Of a stretch of DNA of 64,000 nt, positions 28,671 through 39,048 are shown one piece after another. Source of the stretch: Bradyrhizobium embrapense (GTDB taxonomy: Bacteria > Pseudomonadota > Alphaproteobacteria > Rhizobiales > Xanthobacteraceae); contig NZ_LFIP02000002.1 in NCBI RefSeq assembly GCF_001189235.2, positions 372,411 through 436,410 on the forward strand. Direction: 5' to 3'. The notes beneath the pieces are model-generated. The model did not search any database. It had not been told where the DNA came from and saw only the letters and a program-made list of their open reading frames with translations. The translations under genes were made by a program, and so were the position numbers. Within the stretch, counting starts at the first letter, position 1. Every line of letters begins with the position of its first letter.

Positions 28671-29225
28671 ATGCTCCCTCCAGTTCGCCTGATCTCCGAA
28701 GCTGCCGAGCTCGCTGCGCGCCGTCACAGCGGCATGGCGCGCAAGGGGCGGGGGAATGAGCCGTACATCAACCATCTCGCCGAGGTCGCGAACCTGCTGG
28801 CGCAGGTGACTGATGGCGCCGATGCCGAGCTGGTGGCGGCGGGCTGGCTGCACGACACCATCGAAGACACCGAGACGACGCGCGAGGAGCTCGCGCAAAG
28901 ATTCAGCGCACGCGTCGCCGCGCTGGTGGTCGAATGCACCGATGACATGAGCCTGCCGAAAGCGGTCCGCCGGCAGAAGCAGATCGAAGACGCTCCGCGC
29001 AAATCGCCCGGCGCAAAGCTGATCAAGACCGCCGACAAGGTCAGCAATATCGGCGCCCGGATCGTGCCGCATCCGAGCCAGGACGAGCGCGACGATCTTG
29101 CCGACTATGCGGCCTGGGCCGACCAGGTCGTCGCCGGCTGCCGGGGCATCAATCCGCGGCTCGACCGCATTTTCGACGACACCATGGCGCGTGCCAGGGC
29201 CGCGCTGGCTGAAACTGGGGGCTGA
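28671..29225 (+). CDS. MESH1/SpoT-type HD-domain hydrolase (probable small alarmone hydrolase)
   Basis: 184-residue single HD-domain protein. The Mn-binding set is complete: His35, His61-Asp62 ([10 protein letters not shown]) and Asp122 (TADKVSN). The Glu65-Asp66 pair and Asn126 that distinguish (p)ppGpp hydrolases are present, as are Arg24-Lys25. This residue pattern, even the numbering, agrees with what I recall for the animal hydrolase MESH1. It lacks any synthetase, TGS or ACT domain, so it should only degrade alarmone (or NADPH, as reported for MESH1). ATG 28671 is the only sensible start. It ends one base before ureC, so it is firmly inside the urease operon. Confidence 0.85.
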   Translation: MLPPVRLISEAAELAARRHSGMARKGRGNEPYINHLAEVANLLAQVTDGADAELVAAGWLHDTIEDTETTREELAQRFSARVAALVVECTDDMSLPKAVRRQKQIEDAPRKSPGAKLIKTADKVSNIGARIVPHPSQDERDDLADYAAWADQVVAGCRGINPRLDRIFDDTMARARAALAETGG

Positions 29226-29226
29226 T

Positions 29227-30942
<1,716 letters not shown>

Positions 30943-30991
30943 AACCCATCCCGGTATCCAAAGCCAAAACAGAAAACCGGGAGGAATTTCC

Positions 30992-31291
30992 GTGATTTAC
31001 GTCGTTGCCACGCTGACCATCAAGCCCGAGACCCGCGCCGAATTCATCGCTGCGGCAACCGCCTGTATCAAGGAAACCCGCAAGGAGCCCGGCAACATCG
31101 CCTACGACCTGCACGAGAGCGTCACCGACCAAAGCAAGATGGTGTTCGTCGAGCAGTGGGAGAACGCCGAGGCGCTGGTGCCGCATCGCACCGCCGAGCA
31201 CATGAAGACGTTCGGCCGGGTCGCGGTGAAGTGCATGGCCGCGCCGCCGAAGATCGAGGTGATCACGCCCGAGAAGGTCGACGTCCGCTGA
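30992..31291 (+). CDS. ABM-domain protein (putative quinol monooxygenase family), copy 1
   Basis: 99 residues: an antibiotic-biosynthesis-monooxygenase fold, a ferredoxin-like dimeric alpha-beta barrel. Landmarks are MIYVVATLTIKPETRAEF, the central EPGNIAYDLHES and FVEQWENAEALVPHRTAEHMKTF. Relatives act as quinol monooxygenases, haem-degrading enzymes or non-catalytic stress proteins, so the reaction is unknown. GGGAGGAA precedes the ATG. It is 49 bp after ureC and is followed by a paralogue. Confidence 0.85.
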   Translation: MIYVVATLTIKPETRAEFIAAATACIKETRKEPGNIAYDLHESVTDQSKMVFVEQWENAEALVPHRTAEHMKTFGRVAVKCMAAPPKIEVITPEKVDVR

Positions 31292-31315
31292 CAAGAAAAA
31301 GAAGGGAGATCATCC

Positions 31316-31615
31316 ATGATCTATGTCATCGCCACCACGCCGATGAAGCCGGAAAAGAAGGACGACTTCATTAGGGGACACAAGGCGTGCATCGCCGAGA
31401 CCCACAAGGAGAAGGGCTGTCTCGCCTATGAGGGCCATGTCAGCGTCAACGATCCCAATCTGTATGTGGTGGTCGAGCGCTGGGAAACCCGCGATGACCT
31501 GACCGCGCACAGCAAGGCGCCGCACATGAAGGTGTGGCGCGAATATTCCGCGGAGATGAAGACGGGCCCGACGGTGATCGAGATCATCAGCGACGCCAAG
31601 GTTCAGAAGCTCTGA
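31316..31615 (+). CDS. ABM-domain protein, copy 2
   Basis: 99 residues, clearly paralogous to the gene 24 bp upstream: same length, [32 protein letters not shown] and [22 protein letters not shown] align throughout. A tandem duplication with substantial divergence, followed eight bases later by ureE. A role in the urease cluster is not established; the two could form a heterodimer. Confidence 0.85.
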   Translation: MIYVIATTPMKPEKKDDFIRGHKACIAETHKEKGCLAYEGHVSVNDPNLYVVVERWETRDDLTAHSKAPHMKVWREYSAEMKTGPTVIEIISDAKVQKL

Positions 31616-31623
31616 GGCATTCG

Positions 31624-32229
31624 ATGATCCGCGCAACCAAGGTCCTGGGACAGCATCGCTGGACGGAAGCGGCAGCCGACACCGTCGTGCTCGATTTCGA
31701 CGACCGGCACCGGCGGCGGATGGCGATGACCGGGACGCGCGGGCTCGAATTCCTGCTCGATCTGGAAAGTGCCGTCGCGCTGCGCGGCGGCGACGCGCTG
31801 GTGCTGGAGGACGGCCGCCTCGTCGAGGTGATCGCAGCTCCCGAGCCGCTCGCGGAAATCCGCGGCAGCGATCCGCATCACCTGATCCGGGTCGCCTGGC
31901 ATCTCGGCAACCGCCATCTGCCGACGCAGATCATGCCGAAGGGCCTGCGCATTCGGCGCGATCACGTGATCGAGGCGATGGTGAAGGGGCTTGGCGCCCG
32001 GGTCATCGAGATCGAAGCGCCGTTCGACCCCGAAGGCGGCGCCTATGCCGAGCATGCGCATGCCGACGAGCACGCGCATGGTCATACCGGGCACGATCAC
32101 GCCCATGGCCATGCGCACGATCATGGCCACCACCATCATCACGGGCATGACCACCACCATCATCATGATGAGCATTGCGACCACGCCCATCATCACCACG
32201 ACCACTCCCATGCTCATGACCACAAATGA
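31624..32229 (+). CDS. ureE: Urease accessory nickel metallochaperone UreE
   Basis: 201 residues. UreE N-terminal domain (~1-70), then the metal-binding domain with [11 protein letters not shown] near 97-107. The His in GNRHLP is the conserved nickel-binding residue at the dimer interface. The C-terminal ~58 residues are a His/Asp tail with about 30 histidines and one Cys, probably for nickel storage. It hands nickel to UreG. ATG 31624 is eight bases after the second ABM gene, and the end overlaps ureF by 14 bp. Confidence 0.95.
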   Translation: MIRATKVLGQHRWTEAAADTVVLDFDDRHRRRMAMTGTRGLEFLLDLESAVALRGGDALVLEDGRLVEVIAAPEPLAEIRGSDPHHLIRVAWHLGNRHLPTQIMPKGLRIRRDHVIEAMVKGLGARVIEIEAPFDPEGGAYAEHAHADEHAHGHTGHDHAHGHAHDHGHHHHHGHDHHHHHDEHCDHAHHHHDHSHAHDHK

Positions 32230-32947
32230 GCCTGATCCCGCCGCGGTGCGCGGCGGGATGGCGGAGGACGAGGCGGCCGCGCTGTACCGGCTGATGACGT
32301 GGCTGTCGCCGTCCTTTCCGGTGGGCGCGTTCGCCTATTCCAGCGGTATCGAATGGGCGGTCGAGGCCGGCGACATCACCGATGCCGCATCGCTCCGCGG
32401 CTGGCTCGCGGCGATGCTCACCGACGGCAGCGGCTTCTGCGACGCCGTCTTCCTTGCACAAGGCCATCGCGCGGCGTCGGAGCCCGGCCACGCCGGGCTG
32501 CAGGAGATCGCCGAGCTTGCTGCCGCCTTGGTGCCGTCGCGCGAGCGGCAGCTCGAGACCACGACGCAGGGGCGCGCCTTCATCGAGATCGCGCGCGCGG
32601 CCTGGAATTCGCCCCGTCTCGACGCGATGATCGCGGCCTGCGACGGGCCCATTGTCTACCCGGTTGCGGTCGGCGTCGTCAGCGCTGCGCACGGCATCCG
32701 GCTTGCGCCGTCGCTGCACGCCTTCCTGCATGCCGTGCTCTCCAACTGGATTTCCGCCGGCAGCCGGCTGATTCCGCTCGGGCAGACCGACAGCCAGCGC
32801 GTGTTGGCCGATCTCGAGCCGGTCGTTGCCGCCACCGCTGCGCGGGCCGACGCAGCCTCGCTCGACGATCTCGGCAGCGCGACCTTCCGGGCCGACCTCG
32901 CCAGCCTGCGCCATGAGACGCAGTATACGAGGCTGTTTCGGTCATGA
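32216..32947 (+). CDS. ureF: Urease accessory protein UreF
   Basis: 243 residues with UreF features: [30 protein letters not shown] near the N-terminus, [11 protein letters not shown] and the C-terminal [13 protein letters not shown]. It controls UreG GTP hydrolysis in the UreD-UreF-UreG activation complex. The start at 32216 lies inside the ureE tail; ATG 32258 is the alternative and would remove the overlap. All-helical, cytoplasmic. Confidence 0.93.
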   Translation: MTTNEPDPAAVRGGMAEDEAAALYRLMTWLSPSFPVGAFAYSSGIEWAVEAGDITDAASLRGWLAAMLTDGSGFCDAVFLAQGHRAASEPGHAGLQEIAELAAALVPSRERQLETTTQGRAFIEIARAAWNSPRLDAMIAACDGPIVYPVAVGVVSAAHGIRLAPSLHAFLHAVLSNWISAGSRLIPLGQTDSQRVLADLEPVVAATAARADAASLDDLGSATFRADLASLRHETQYTRLFRS

Positions 32948-32960
32948 TGGGTAATCCGCT

Positions 32961-33101
32961 GTCGTCCCGGCGAAGGCCGCGACCCATAACCACCGGCTTT
33001 GGTGGTTGTGCAGGGCTGCGGCCCCAGCGCATCGCAACAATTCAATTCGGTGGTAATGGGTCCGGGCCCCCGTGCGCAATTGCGTGCTAGGCCGGGACGA
33101 G
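32961..33101. repeat. Palindromic intergenic repeat between ureF and ureG
   Basis: Outer arms TCGTCCCGGC (~32962) and GCCGGGACGA (~33091) face each other across ~120 bp that include GGTGG/CCACC pairs and the palindrome GCGCAATTGCG. I take it as a mobile-type palindromic repeat common in this group. It sits within the urease operon without an apparent terminator U-tract. Confidence 0.65.
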
Positions 33102-33121
33102 GATAACGGAGAGAGCGCCTC

Positions 33122-33760
33122 ATGCCCACTTCTCATGGTCCGTTGCGGGTCGGCGTCGGCGGTCCGGTGGGCTCCGGCAAGACCGCGCTGATGGATCTGC
33201 TCTGCAAGTCGATGCGCGAGCGCTACGACATCGCCGCGATCACCAACGACATCTACACCAAATGGGATGCCGAATTCCTGGTGCGTTCCGGCTCGCTGAC
33301 GCCGGACCGCATCGCCGGCGTCGAGACCGGCGGCTGTCCGCACACCGCGATCCGCGAGGACGCCTCGATGAACCTCGCCGCGGTCGCCGACATGCGGGCC
33401 AAATTTCCCGACCTCGACCTGGTGCTGATCGAGTCCGGCGGCGACAATCTGGCCGCAACCTTCTCGCCGGAATTGGCCGACCTCACGATCTACGTCATCG
33501 ACGTTGCGGCCGGCGACAAGATTCCCTCCAAGGGCGGCCCCGGCATCACGCGGTCCGACCTGCTGGTGATCAACAAGATCGACCTCGCGCCCCACGTCGG
33601 TGCGTCGCTGGAGAAGATGGACACCGACGCGAGGCGGATGCGCGGCCAGCGGCCCTTCGTGATGACCAATCTGAAGAAGAGCGAGGGCCTCGACCGCATC
33701 ATCGGCTTCATCGAGACCAAGGGCGGCCTTCGGCCGCAGGCGGCAGGCAAGGCGAGGTAG
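33122..33760 (+). CDS. ureG: Urease accessory GTPase UreG
   Basis: 212-residue SIMIBI-class GTPase that couples GTP hydrolysis to nickel insertion. P-loop GGPVGSGKT at 13-21, Cys-Pro-His nickel site in [15 protein letters not shown] near 75, NKID guanine motif near 155, and conserved [17 protein letters not shown]. Full length. Nothing recognisable lies in the 293 bp that follow, up to the sensor kinase gene. Confidence 0.97.
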   Translation: MPTSHGPLRVGVGGPVGSGKTALMDLLCKSMRERYDIAAITNDIYTKWDAEFLVRSGSLTPDRIAGVETGGCPHTAIREDASMNLAAVADMRAKFPDLDLVLIESGGDNLAATFSPELADLTIYVIDVAAGDKIPSKGGPGITRSDLLVINKIDLAPHVGASLEKMDTDARRMRGQRPFVMTNLKKSEGLDRIIGFIETKGGLRPQAAGKAR

Positions 33761-34053
33761 CGCGTTAATCATTGTGGCGGAGCCGCCAAATGCACCGCTG
33801 ATCCTTTGGCGCACCAACCCCGCCGCAAAAAAGCTGCGCAATCGCCGGAACAATTGCCAACTTCGACGATTACCAACCTTTGGCGCCGCCAAAGACCGCC
33901 GGGTGGCGTCGTCGTTAATGTTGCCGACCGGCTGCTGTTGCGTACCGATGATCGCCGTTCCATATTCCTTTGCGCCTGGCGTTCATCGCATCCTGATTTT
34001 TCGCCGCCCCCGCAGAAGCCAGATGCCTACCGTACCCTTTCGCCACCCCCTGA

Positions 34054-35724
34054 TTGCCGAGTAAGCGTGTGGTTCGACTGGGCTTCATCGTTGCATTGAT
34101 TGCGCTGATCGGAGTTCTGCTCTCCGGTCTTGCGGCCTATCGGGTGCACGATCAGGAGCTCGCAATCGACGGTATCGCACTGGCGCGTGCGATCGACGTC
34201 CACGCCAGCCTGGTGCAGGACCGCCTGACCGAGCGCGAGCTGCTGGCGCGGGTGGCCTCGGGGCTGTTCCGGACGCCGTCGATGGTGAAGGCCAACATGC
34301 TGCAGCCGCTGCGCTCGGCGATCTACGCCTTCAAGACCGATTTCGTCGTCGCCGCCTGGATCGCGCGGCTCAAGCCGAACGAATTGACCGCGGCCGAGGC
34401 GGAGCTGAAGGCCGCCGGCTTCACCAATCCCTCGATCCGCGATTTCGACGACCAGGCGCTCGACATCAAGGCGCTCGACAAGCCGATCAACGTGTTGATG
34501 GACGTCGAGCCGCGCAATCCGGAGACCCTGAGCATCCCGGGCCGTGCCTTCGACCGCCACTCGGTGGTCGGCCCGATGCTGGCCAAGGCGATGGAGAGCG
34601 CCAAGCCCGTGGCCTCGGACCCGGTGCCGCTGCTGCGGCAGAACGGCCCGGTCGGGGTCGTGCTCGCCGCGCCGGTGTTCCAGGAGGGCGCCTCCGAGCC
34701 GGCCGGCTTCATCACCTTTTCCTACGAGCTATCGTCGCTGATGCTGACCAACGACGATTCCTCGCTGTTCGCGGTGGCGTTGAAGGACCCGCGGGATTCC
34801 AACGACGAGTTCACCGCCAACGAACAGGGCATCGTCACCTCGCGCGCGGTGCGCCAGGACGGCCCGGTGCCGTCGATGGTCCGCACGGTGACGTTCGGCG
34901 GCCGGGACTGGTCGCTCGACTATTATGCGAAGAGCAACGCCACGGTGCGCGCGCAGCAGACCGCGACCATCGTCGCTGCGATCGGCCTCGCGCTGACCGG
35001 CATCGTCTGCGGCCTGTTCGGCTATGTCGCCTACAACAACCTTCGCCTCAGCCGCGAGATCGAGGTCCGGATCGGCTTCGAGCGCCGGCTGACTGCTGTG
35101 ATCGACGAGCTCAACCATCGGGTCAAGAACATCCTCGCGGTGATCCAGTCGATCGTGACCCGCACGCTGCGGCACGGCGCCGACATCGACGTCGCACGCG
35201 AACTGTTGATCGGGCGCATCCACGCGATGTCGAATGTCGTCACGCTGCTCAGCGAGAGCCAGTGGCAGGGCGTCAAGCTGAAGGGCCTTTTCGAAGCGCG
35301 CGCGATTCCGCATGCCGATCGGATCGCGGTGAACGGTCCTGATATCACCGTCAGCGCCCGCGCCGCGCAATCGCTCTCGCTGCTGTTCTTCGAGCTCGCC
35401 TCGCATTCCGACGAAGGGCTGTCGCTGGTCGGCAAGCATCCGCACATCGTCGCGAACTGGGAAGTCGCCGGCGAGGATGCGGTCTTCCACTTCCGCTGGG
35501 AGGAGTTCAACACCAGCCAGGCGACGCGGCGCGCCGACAGCGATTTCGGCTTGATCCTGCTCGACCGCGTCGCGCCGGAGGCGCTCGGCGGCACCGCGAA
35601 GCGCTACTTCACCGACGTCTCCTATGTCTATGAGCTCACCGCGCCGATGGACACCGTGGTCGACATGACCGAGCGCGACCGCACCGAGCAGTTCTCCGCA
35701 CCGGTCCGTCCGGTCAAGAAGTAG
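34054..35724 (+). CDS. CHASE-type sensor histidine kinase, HWE/HisKA_2 family, with degenerate N-box
   Basis: About 556 residues from TTG 34054 (GTG 34069 is also possible). TM1 ~8-28, a periplasmic CHASE domain ~40-290, TM2 ~302-326, then the HWE dimerisation motif DELNHRVKNILAVIQ with His355. In the ATPase domain the usual ELATNAxKYGALS N-box is replaced by ELASHSDEGLS (447-457), losing the Mg/ATP-contacting Asn. The WxE motif (W482/E484) and a GFG/LGG-like end remain. It may be a weak or catalytically dead kinase, or act as scaffold. It is co-directional with the urease genes, 293 bp after ureG. HWE kinases often feed PhyR-type responses. Confidence 0.8.
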   Translation: MPSKRVVRLGFIVALIALIGVLLSGLAAYRVHDQELAIDGIALARAIDVHASLVQDRLTERELLARVASGLFRTPSMVKANMLQPLRSAIYAFKTDFVVAAWIARLKPNELTAAEAELKAAGFTNPSIRDFDDQALDIKALDKPINVLMDVEPRNPETLSIPGRAFDRHSVVGPMLAKAMESAKPVASDPVPLLRQNGPVGVVLAAPVFQEGASEPAGFITFSYELSSLMLTNDDSSLFAVALKDPRDSNDEFTANEQGIVTSRAVRQDGPVPSMVRTVTFGGRDWSLDYYAKSNATVRAQQTATIVAAIGLALTGIVCGLFGYVAYNNLRLSREIEVRIGFERRLTAVIDELNHRVKNILAVIQSIVTRTLRHGADIDVARELLIGRIHAMSNVVTLLSESQWQGVKLKGLFEARAIPHADRIAVNGPDITVSARAAQSLSLLFFELASHSDEGLSLVGKHPHIVANWEVAGEDAVFHFRWEEFNTSQATRRADSDFGLILLDRVAPEALGGTAKRYFTDVSYVYELTAPMDTVVDMTERDRTEQFSAPVRPVKK

Positions 35725-35911
35725 AGCGGTGTCGCCGCCCCAGGTTGTGCAACTCTGTCGCTGCCCGGATTGATCGAAATAAGGCGCGTCGGACGACGCT
35801 CATGCCAATCCATGTCGAAATCCGGCATCCGTAATAGCCCGCAACCGAGCGTTAAAACTTCGTTGAACATGCTTGGGCATATACCGAGCAGGATACCGTC
35901 TGAGGACCCCG

Positions 35912-36940
35912 ATGAGGCTTTGGGTCAGCCTGACCTTGCTCGCGGCAGTTTTGCCTGTCGGGCTGTCGCTTGCCTTGACCCCGGGGACGGCGCCGAGCGA
36001 CCCTGCAACAATACGCGCCAGCTATCGCCGGCCCGACGTCGTTCCCTTCCCGAGCAACAATCCCTATTCGGAGGCGAAATCCGCGCTTGGGCAGATGCTG
36101 TTCTTCGATCCGCTCCTGTCGCGGTCCAAGACGCATTCCTGCGCGAGCTGCCACAAGCCGAGCCTGTCATGGGCCGACGGCTTGCCGCGCGCCATCGGTG
36201 AGGATCCGAAGGGCCTGCCGATCCGCTCGCCGACGCTGATCGACGTGGCGTTCTTCGAGCCGCTGGGATGGGACGGCAAGTTCAGGGATCTCGAATCCGT
36301 TGCATTCGGGCCGATCCTGAGCCCGATGAACCTTAACATGACCGAGCCGGAATTGATCGCGCGTCTCGCGGCGATCCCCGGCTATGTCGATGCATTCGCT
36401 CACGCGTTCGGAGACGGCGCGATCACACGGCCGAGGATCGAGCAGTCGCTGGCGACTTTCGAGCGCTCCATCGTTGCGGGCGAGGCGCCGTTCGACCGCT
36501 GGATCAAGGGCGACGAGAGCGCGATCGGCGCATCGGCCCAGCGCGGCTTTGAGCTTTTCAACGGCAAGGGACGCTGTTCGTCCTGCCACAGCGGCCCATC
36601 CTTCTCCGACGGGTCCTTCCAGGATATCGGCACTGCCAAGGGCCACGACATCGGGCGCGGACGTTACTTTCCGACCTCGGCGAAGCTGAAATATGCGTTC
36701 AAGACCCCGACATTGCGCGACGTCGCGCGGCGTGCGCCCTACATGCACGACGGATCGGTCGCAACGCTGGAAGATGTCATCGAGCTCTACAACAAGGGCG
36801 GGATCGAGCGGCCGAGCCGGTCACCCGACATCAAGCCATTGTCCCTGACGGCAGGCGAGAAGAAGGACCTCATCGCCTTCCTGCAAACCCTGACCGCCAC
36901 GGCCCCGCCGGTGGCGGGGATCCCCAAACTGCCGCGCTGA
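35912..36940 (+). CDS. Di-haem cytochrome c peroxidase / MauG family protein
   Basis: 342 residues, exported: signal peptide MRLWVSLTLLAAVLPVGLSLAL. Two c-type haem sites, CASCH (77-81) and CSSCH (222-226), in the two-domain CcpA/MauG layout, with a conserved PTLRDVARRAPYMHDG stretch near 265-280 (Met/His candidates for haem ligation). Family members reduce H2O2 in the periplasm or modify protein side chains. ATG 35912 places the signal at the N-terminus; the longer frame from 35873 does not. It is monocistronic as far as visible. Confidence 0.9.
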   Translation: MRLWVSLTLLAAVLPVGLSLALTPGTAPSDPATIRASYRRPDVVPFPSNNPYSEAKSALGQMLFFDPLLSRSKTHSCASCHKPSLSWADGLPRAIGEDPKGLPIRSPTLIDVAFFEPLGWDGKFRDLESVAFGPILSPMNLNMTEPELIARLAAIPGYVDAFAHAFGDGAITRPRIEQSLATFERSIVAGEAPFDRWIKGDESAIGASAQRGFELFNGKGRCSSCHSGPSFSDGSFQDIGTAKGHDIGRGRYFPTSAKLKYAFKTPTLRDVARRAPYMHDGSVATLEDVIELYNKGGIERPSRSPDIKPLSLTAGEKKDLIAFLQTLTATAPPVAGIPKLPR

Positions 36941-36971
36941 GCGCAGCAGGAGGGCTTTGAACGGGGGCTTG

Positions 36972-37133
36972 TCAGGCGAGGTGCGGCAGCGCAGCCCCGA
37001 GCAGGCCAAGCCCGACGACCAGGAATGCGCCGGCGCAGGTCTCGAGGGCCGCCGTGCGCGACGGGGACGATTTTGTCACATAGGCGAGGGCTGACCCCAC
37101 CCCGATACTCACGACGCTCATCGCTCCGAACAT
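36972..37133 (-). CDS. Small hydrophobic protein (53 residues), unknown function
   Basis: Two hydrophobic stretches (FGAMSVVSIGVGSALAYV and AFLVVGLGLLGAALPHL) flank a short polar loop KSSPSRTAALETCAG, consistent with a two-helix membrane hairpin. A good Shine-Dalgarno (GGGAGG) lies eight bases before ATG 37133. The reading frame covers most of the gap between the peroxidase gene and the next gene and is convergent with the former. I do not recognise a family. Confidence 0.55.
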   Translation of the reverse strand: MFGAMSVVSIGVGSALAYVTKSSPSRTAALETCAGAFLVVGLGLLGAALPHLA

Positions 37134-37337
37134 TTAACCGGCCTCCCGATCCGATTTGTCCGGGTTTCACTACGACAGTTGAATTGAGCCCCCGTGCCGG
37201 AATTAGCTAAAATTCGATGGAACCGGCCGGAAAAGACGCACTGAAGGACGGGCTGGGACCTGGCTGCCGCAATTAACCACAATGCAACCAGCGGATGTCT
37301 GGGCAGGCGCAATGCGTAAAATTTGATATAAGTTAAA

Positions 37338-37368
37338 CAAGTCCTTAAGCGTGCAAGTCCTTAAGCGT
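37338..37368. repeat. Two direct copies of a 15-bp sequence
   Basis: CAAGTCCTTAAGCGT occurs at 37338-37352 and 37354-37368, period 16, in an AT-richer stretch just before the following membrane-protein gene. It could be a regulator half-site pair or a slippage product; no known motif recognised. Confidence 0.6.
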
Positions 37369-37392
37369 ATCTGTGTGTGGGCGGTTGGTTCA

Positions 37393-38448
37393 ATGTTTAG
37401 TGGGCGGGAGCGAGATGCCGCGTCGGCTGTGCGCTCCTTTTTCGCCACGTGCCTTGCAGCGGTTTTGTTTTGTGTCACAGCCGCGCGCAGTGCCGAGGCA
37501 CATGTCAAATGGTTTTGCGCCTACGATGTCGCCGGTCAGCCGCGCGGACTCGAGAATGTCCTTTGCCTCGATTTTGAACTGTTGCTCGGCGTCGCCGTGT
37601 TCTGGCTGTTTGCGGGCTGCCTGATCGAACCGACATCGCTCGGCGATGCGACCATTCGCGTGCTGGACCGCATTACCGAAGGTCTGCGGCTGCACACCGA
37701 GACGATGATGCGCGCGGTCTGCGCCTTCTTCTTCATCTCGATCTGGGCCGTCGGCGGGATCCTGCTGACGCCCGAGTTGAAGACGTCGTCACCGCTGGTG
37801 GGCGCATTGCAACTCGCCATCGCCGCCGGAATGCTGTCTCGGCGCACGCTGCCGCTCTCGGCCGTGGGAATGGCGATCCTGTTCGGGATCGGTATCCGCG
37901 ACTACGGCGTCTTCCATCTCGCCGACTACCCGATTTTTCTAGGCGTTGCCGCCTATTTTGCACTGATCGGGCTGAACAAGGACCTGTTCGGCATCCGCCC
38001 GATCGACGTCATGCGGTACGCCGCGGCGGTGACGCTGATGTGGGCTTCGATCGAAAAATGGGCCTATCCGGAATGGAGCTTCCCGCTCCTGATCGAGCAT
38101 GCCGGGATGACCCTCGGCTTCGACAATGAATTCTACATGCGCGCTGCCGGCATGGTGGAGTTCACGCTCGCTTTCGCCCTGATCTGGACGCCGCTGATCC
38201 GGCGCTGCGCCGCCGCCGTGCTGGTGGGGATGTTCATCAGCGCGTGCTTCGAATTCGGCAAGATCGACACCATCGGACACTCGGCGATCATCGCCGTACT
38301 GTTTGCGATTGTCGCCGACAACAAGGTGCTGCCGCGCGATCGTCGCGCGGCATGGCTTGCCCCGGTCGCGCTCTGCGCCGCGCTGTCGCTGACGCTGTTC
38401 GTCTACTATTTCGGCCACGCCGCGATCTTCAAGACCTCGATCCTGTAG
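37393..38448 (+). CDS. Multi-pass membrane protein of unknown function
   Basis: About 351 residues. An N-terminal hydrophobic, signal-like segment ends SAEAHVKWFCAYDVAGQP, followed by around nine membrane helices. MWASIEKWAYPEW near the middle (~220) and the surrounding helices recall DoxX-like quinone-interacting membrane proteins, but this is a loose impression. ATG 37393 is chosen; a GTG at 37351 lies in the direct repeat. Its neighbours are a di-haem peroxidase and a cupredoxin, so a redox or copper-related role in the membrane is possible (inference). Confidence 0.7.
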   Translation: MFSGRERDAASAVRSFFATCLAAVLFCVTAARSAEAHVKWFCAYDVAGQPRGLENVLCLDFELLLGVAVFWLFAGCLIEPTSLGDATIRVLDRITEGLRLHTETMMRAVCAFFFISIWAVGGILLTPELKTSSPLVGALQLAIAAGMLSRRTLPLSAVGMAILFGIGIRDYGVFHLADYPIFLGVAAYFALIGLNKDLFGIRPIDVMRYAAAVTLMWASIEKWAYPEWSFPLLIEHAGMTLGFDNEFYMRAAGMVEFTLAFALIWTPLIRRCAAAVLVGMFISACFEFGKIDTIGHSAIIAVLFAIVADNKVLPRDRRAAWLAPVALCAALSLTLFVYYFGHAAIFKTSIL

Positions 38449-38468
38449 ATCGTGATGGCTGTGGGGGA

Positions 38469-38834
38469 CTATTTGGCGACATGGACGGCAAGCTTCATCT
38501 TCGGATGAATGCCACACAACACGGTGTAGTCGCCTGGCACCGAAAAGGTGACGTCGAACTTGCTGCCCGGCTGCTGGTCGCCGGAGTCAAAACTGAACGT
38601 ATCGCTGCTCAAATAAGCGTGATGAAGCAGCTCGCCGTCATCGTTAATGAATCGTAAAACCTCGCCGCGCTTGATCGAGATCTCCGCGGGCTTGAATTCA
38701 CGATCCTTCTGCGAAATGACATAGGGACTGGCACCCAGAGCGGCGCCGGCTAGCGCTCCCGTGACAATCGCGGCCATCAAAGGCACGCGGCCGGACCGGC
38801 CGAGGCGCAGGATGCGCAACAAGCCTGACTGCAT
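38469..38834 (-). CDS. Cupredoxin-domain (blue copper) protein
   Basis: 121 residues: an N-terminal hydrophobic segment (export signal or anchor, ~17-36), then a plastocyanin/azurin-like domain. Type-1 copper ligands are visible: His71 or His72 (GELLHHAY), Cys107, His110 and Met113 in TVLCGIHPKM. It probably carries electrons in the periplasm. ATG 38834 is preferred over 38879 because the latter adds a non-signal-like extension. It is convergent with the membrane-protein gene, 20 bp apart. Confidence 0.88.
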   Translation of the reverse strand: MQSGLLRILRLGRSGRVPLMAAIVTGALAGAALGASPYVISQKDREFKPAEISIKRGEVLRFINDDGELLHHAYLSSDTFSFDSGDQQPGSKFDVTFSVPGDYTVLCGIHPKMKLAVHVAK

Positions 38835-39048
38835 GAGACCCCCGCTTGGAATTCCAACCCCGGCTACTCGAGCGTGCAAATGAAGCGTCCCGGATTACCT
38901 GTAAGGGTGATTATCGCCAGCTGATCTTAACGATTTCAGCATGAGTTGCAGTCACTACTAAAGCAATTTTGAGCAGACAGTCATTTTTCCGCAAGCGCTG
39001 CGCGTTTCTGCGTAGCTTGAACATCGAGCACTACGGCGAAACGCGGGT

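Noticed and set aside
33850..33876. GGAAC site upstream of the HWE kinase
   Set aside because: The -10 box reads GATT with two mismatches; below the standard used for the other sites.
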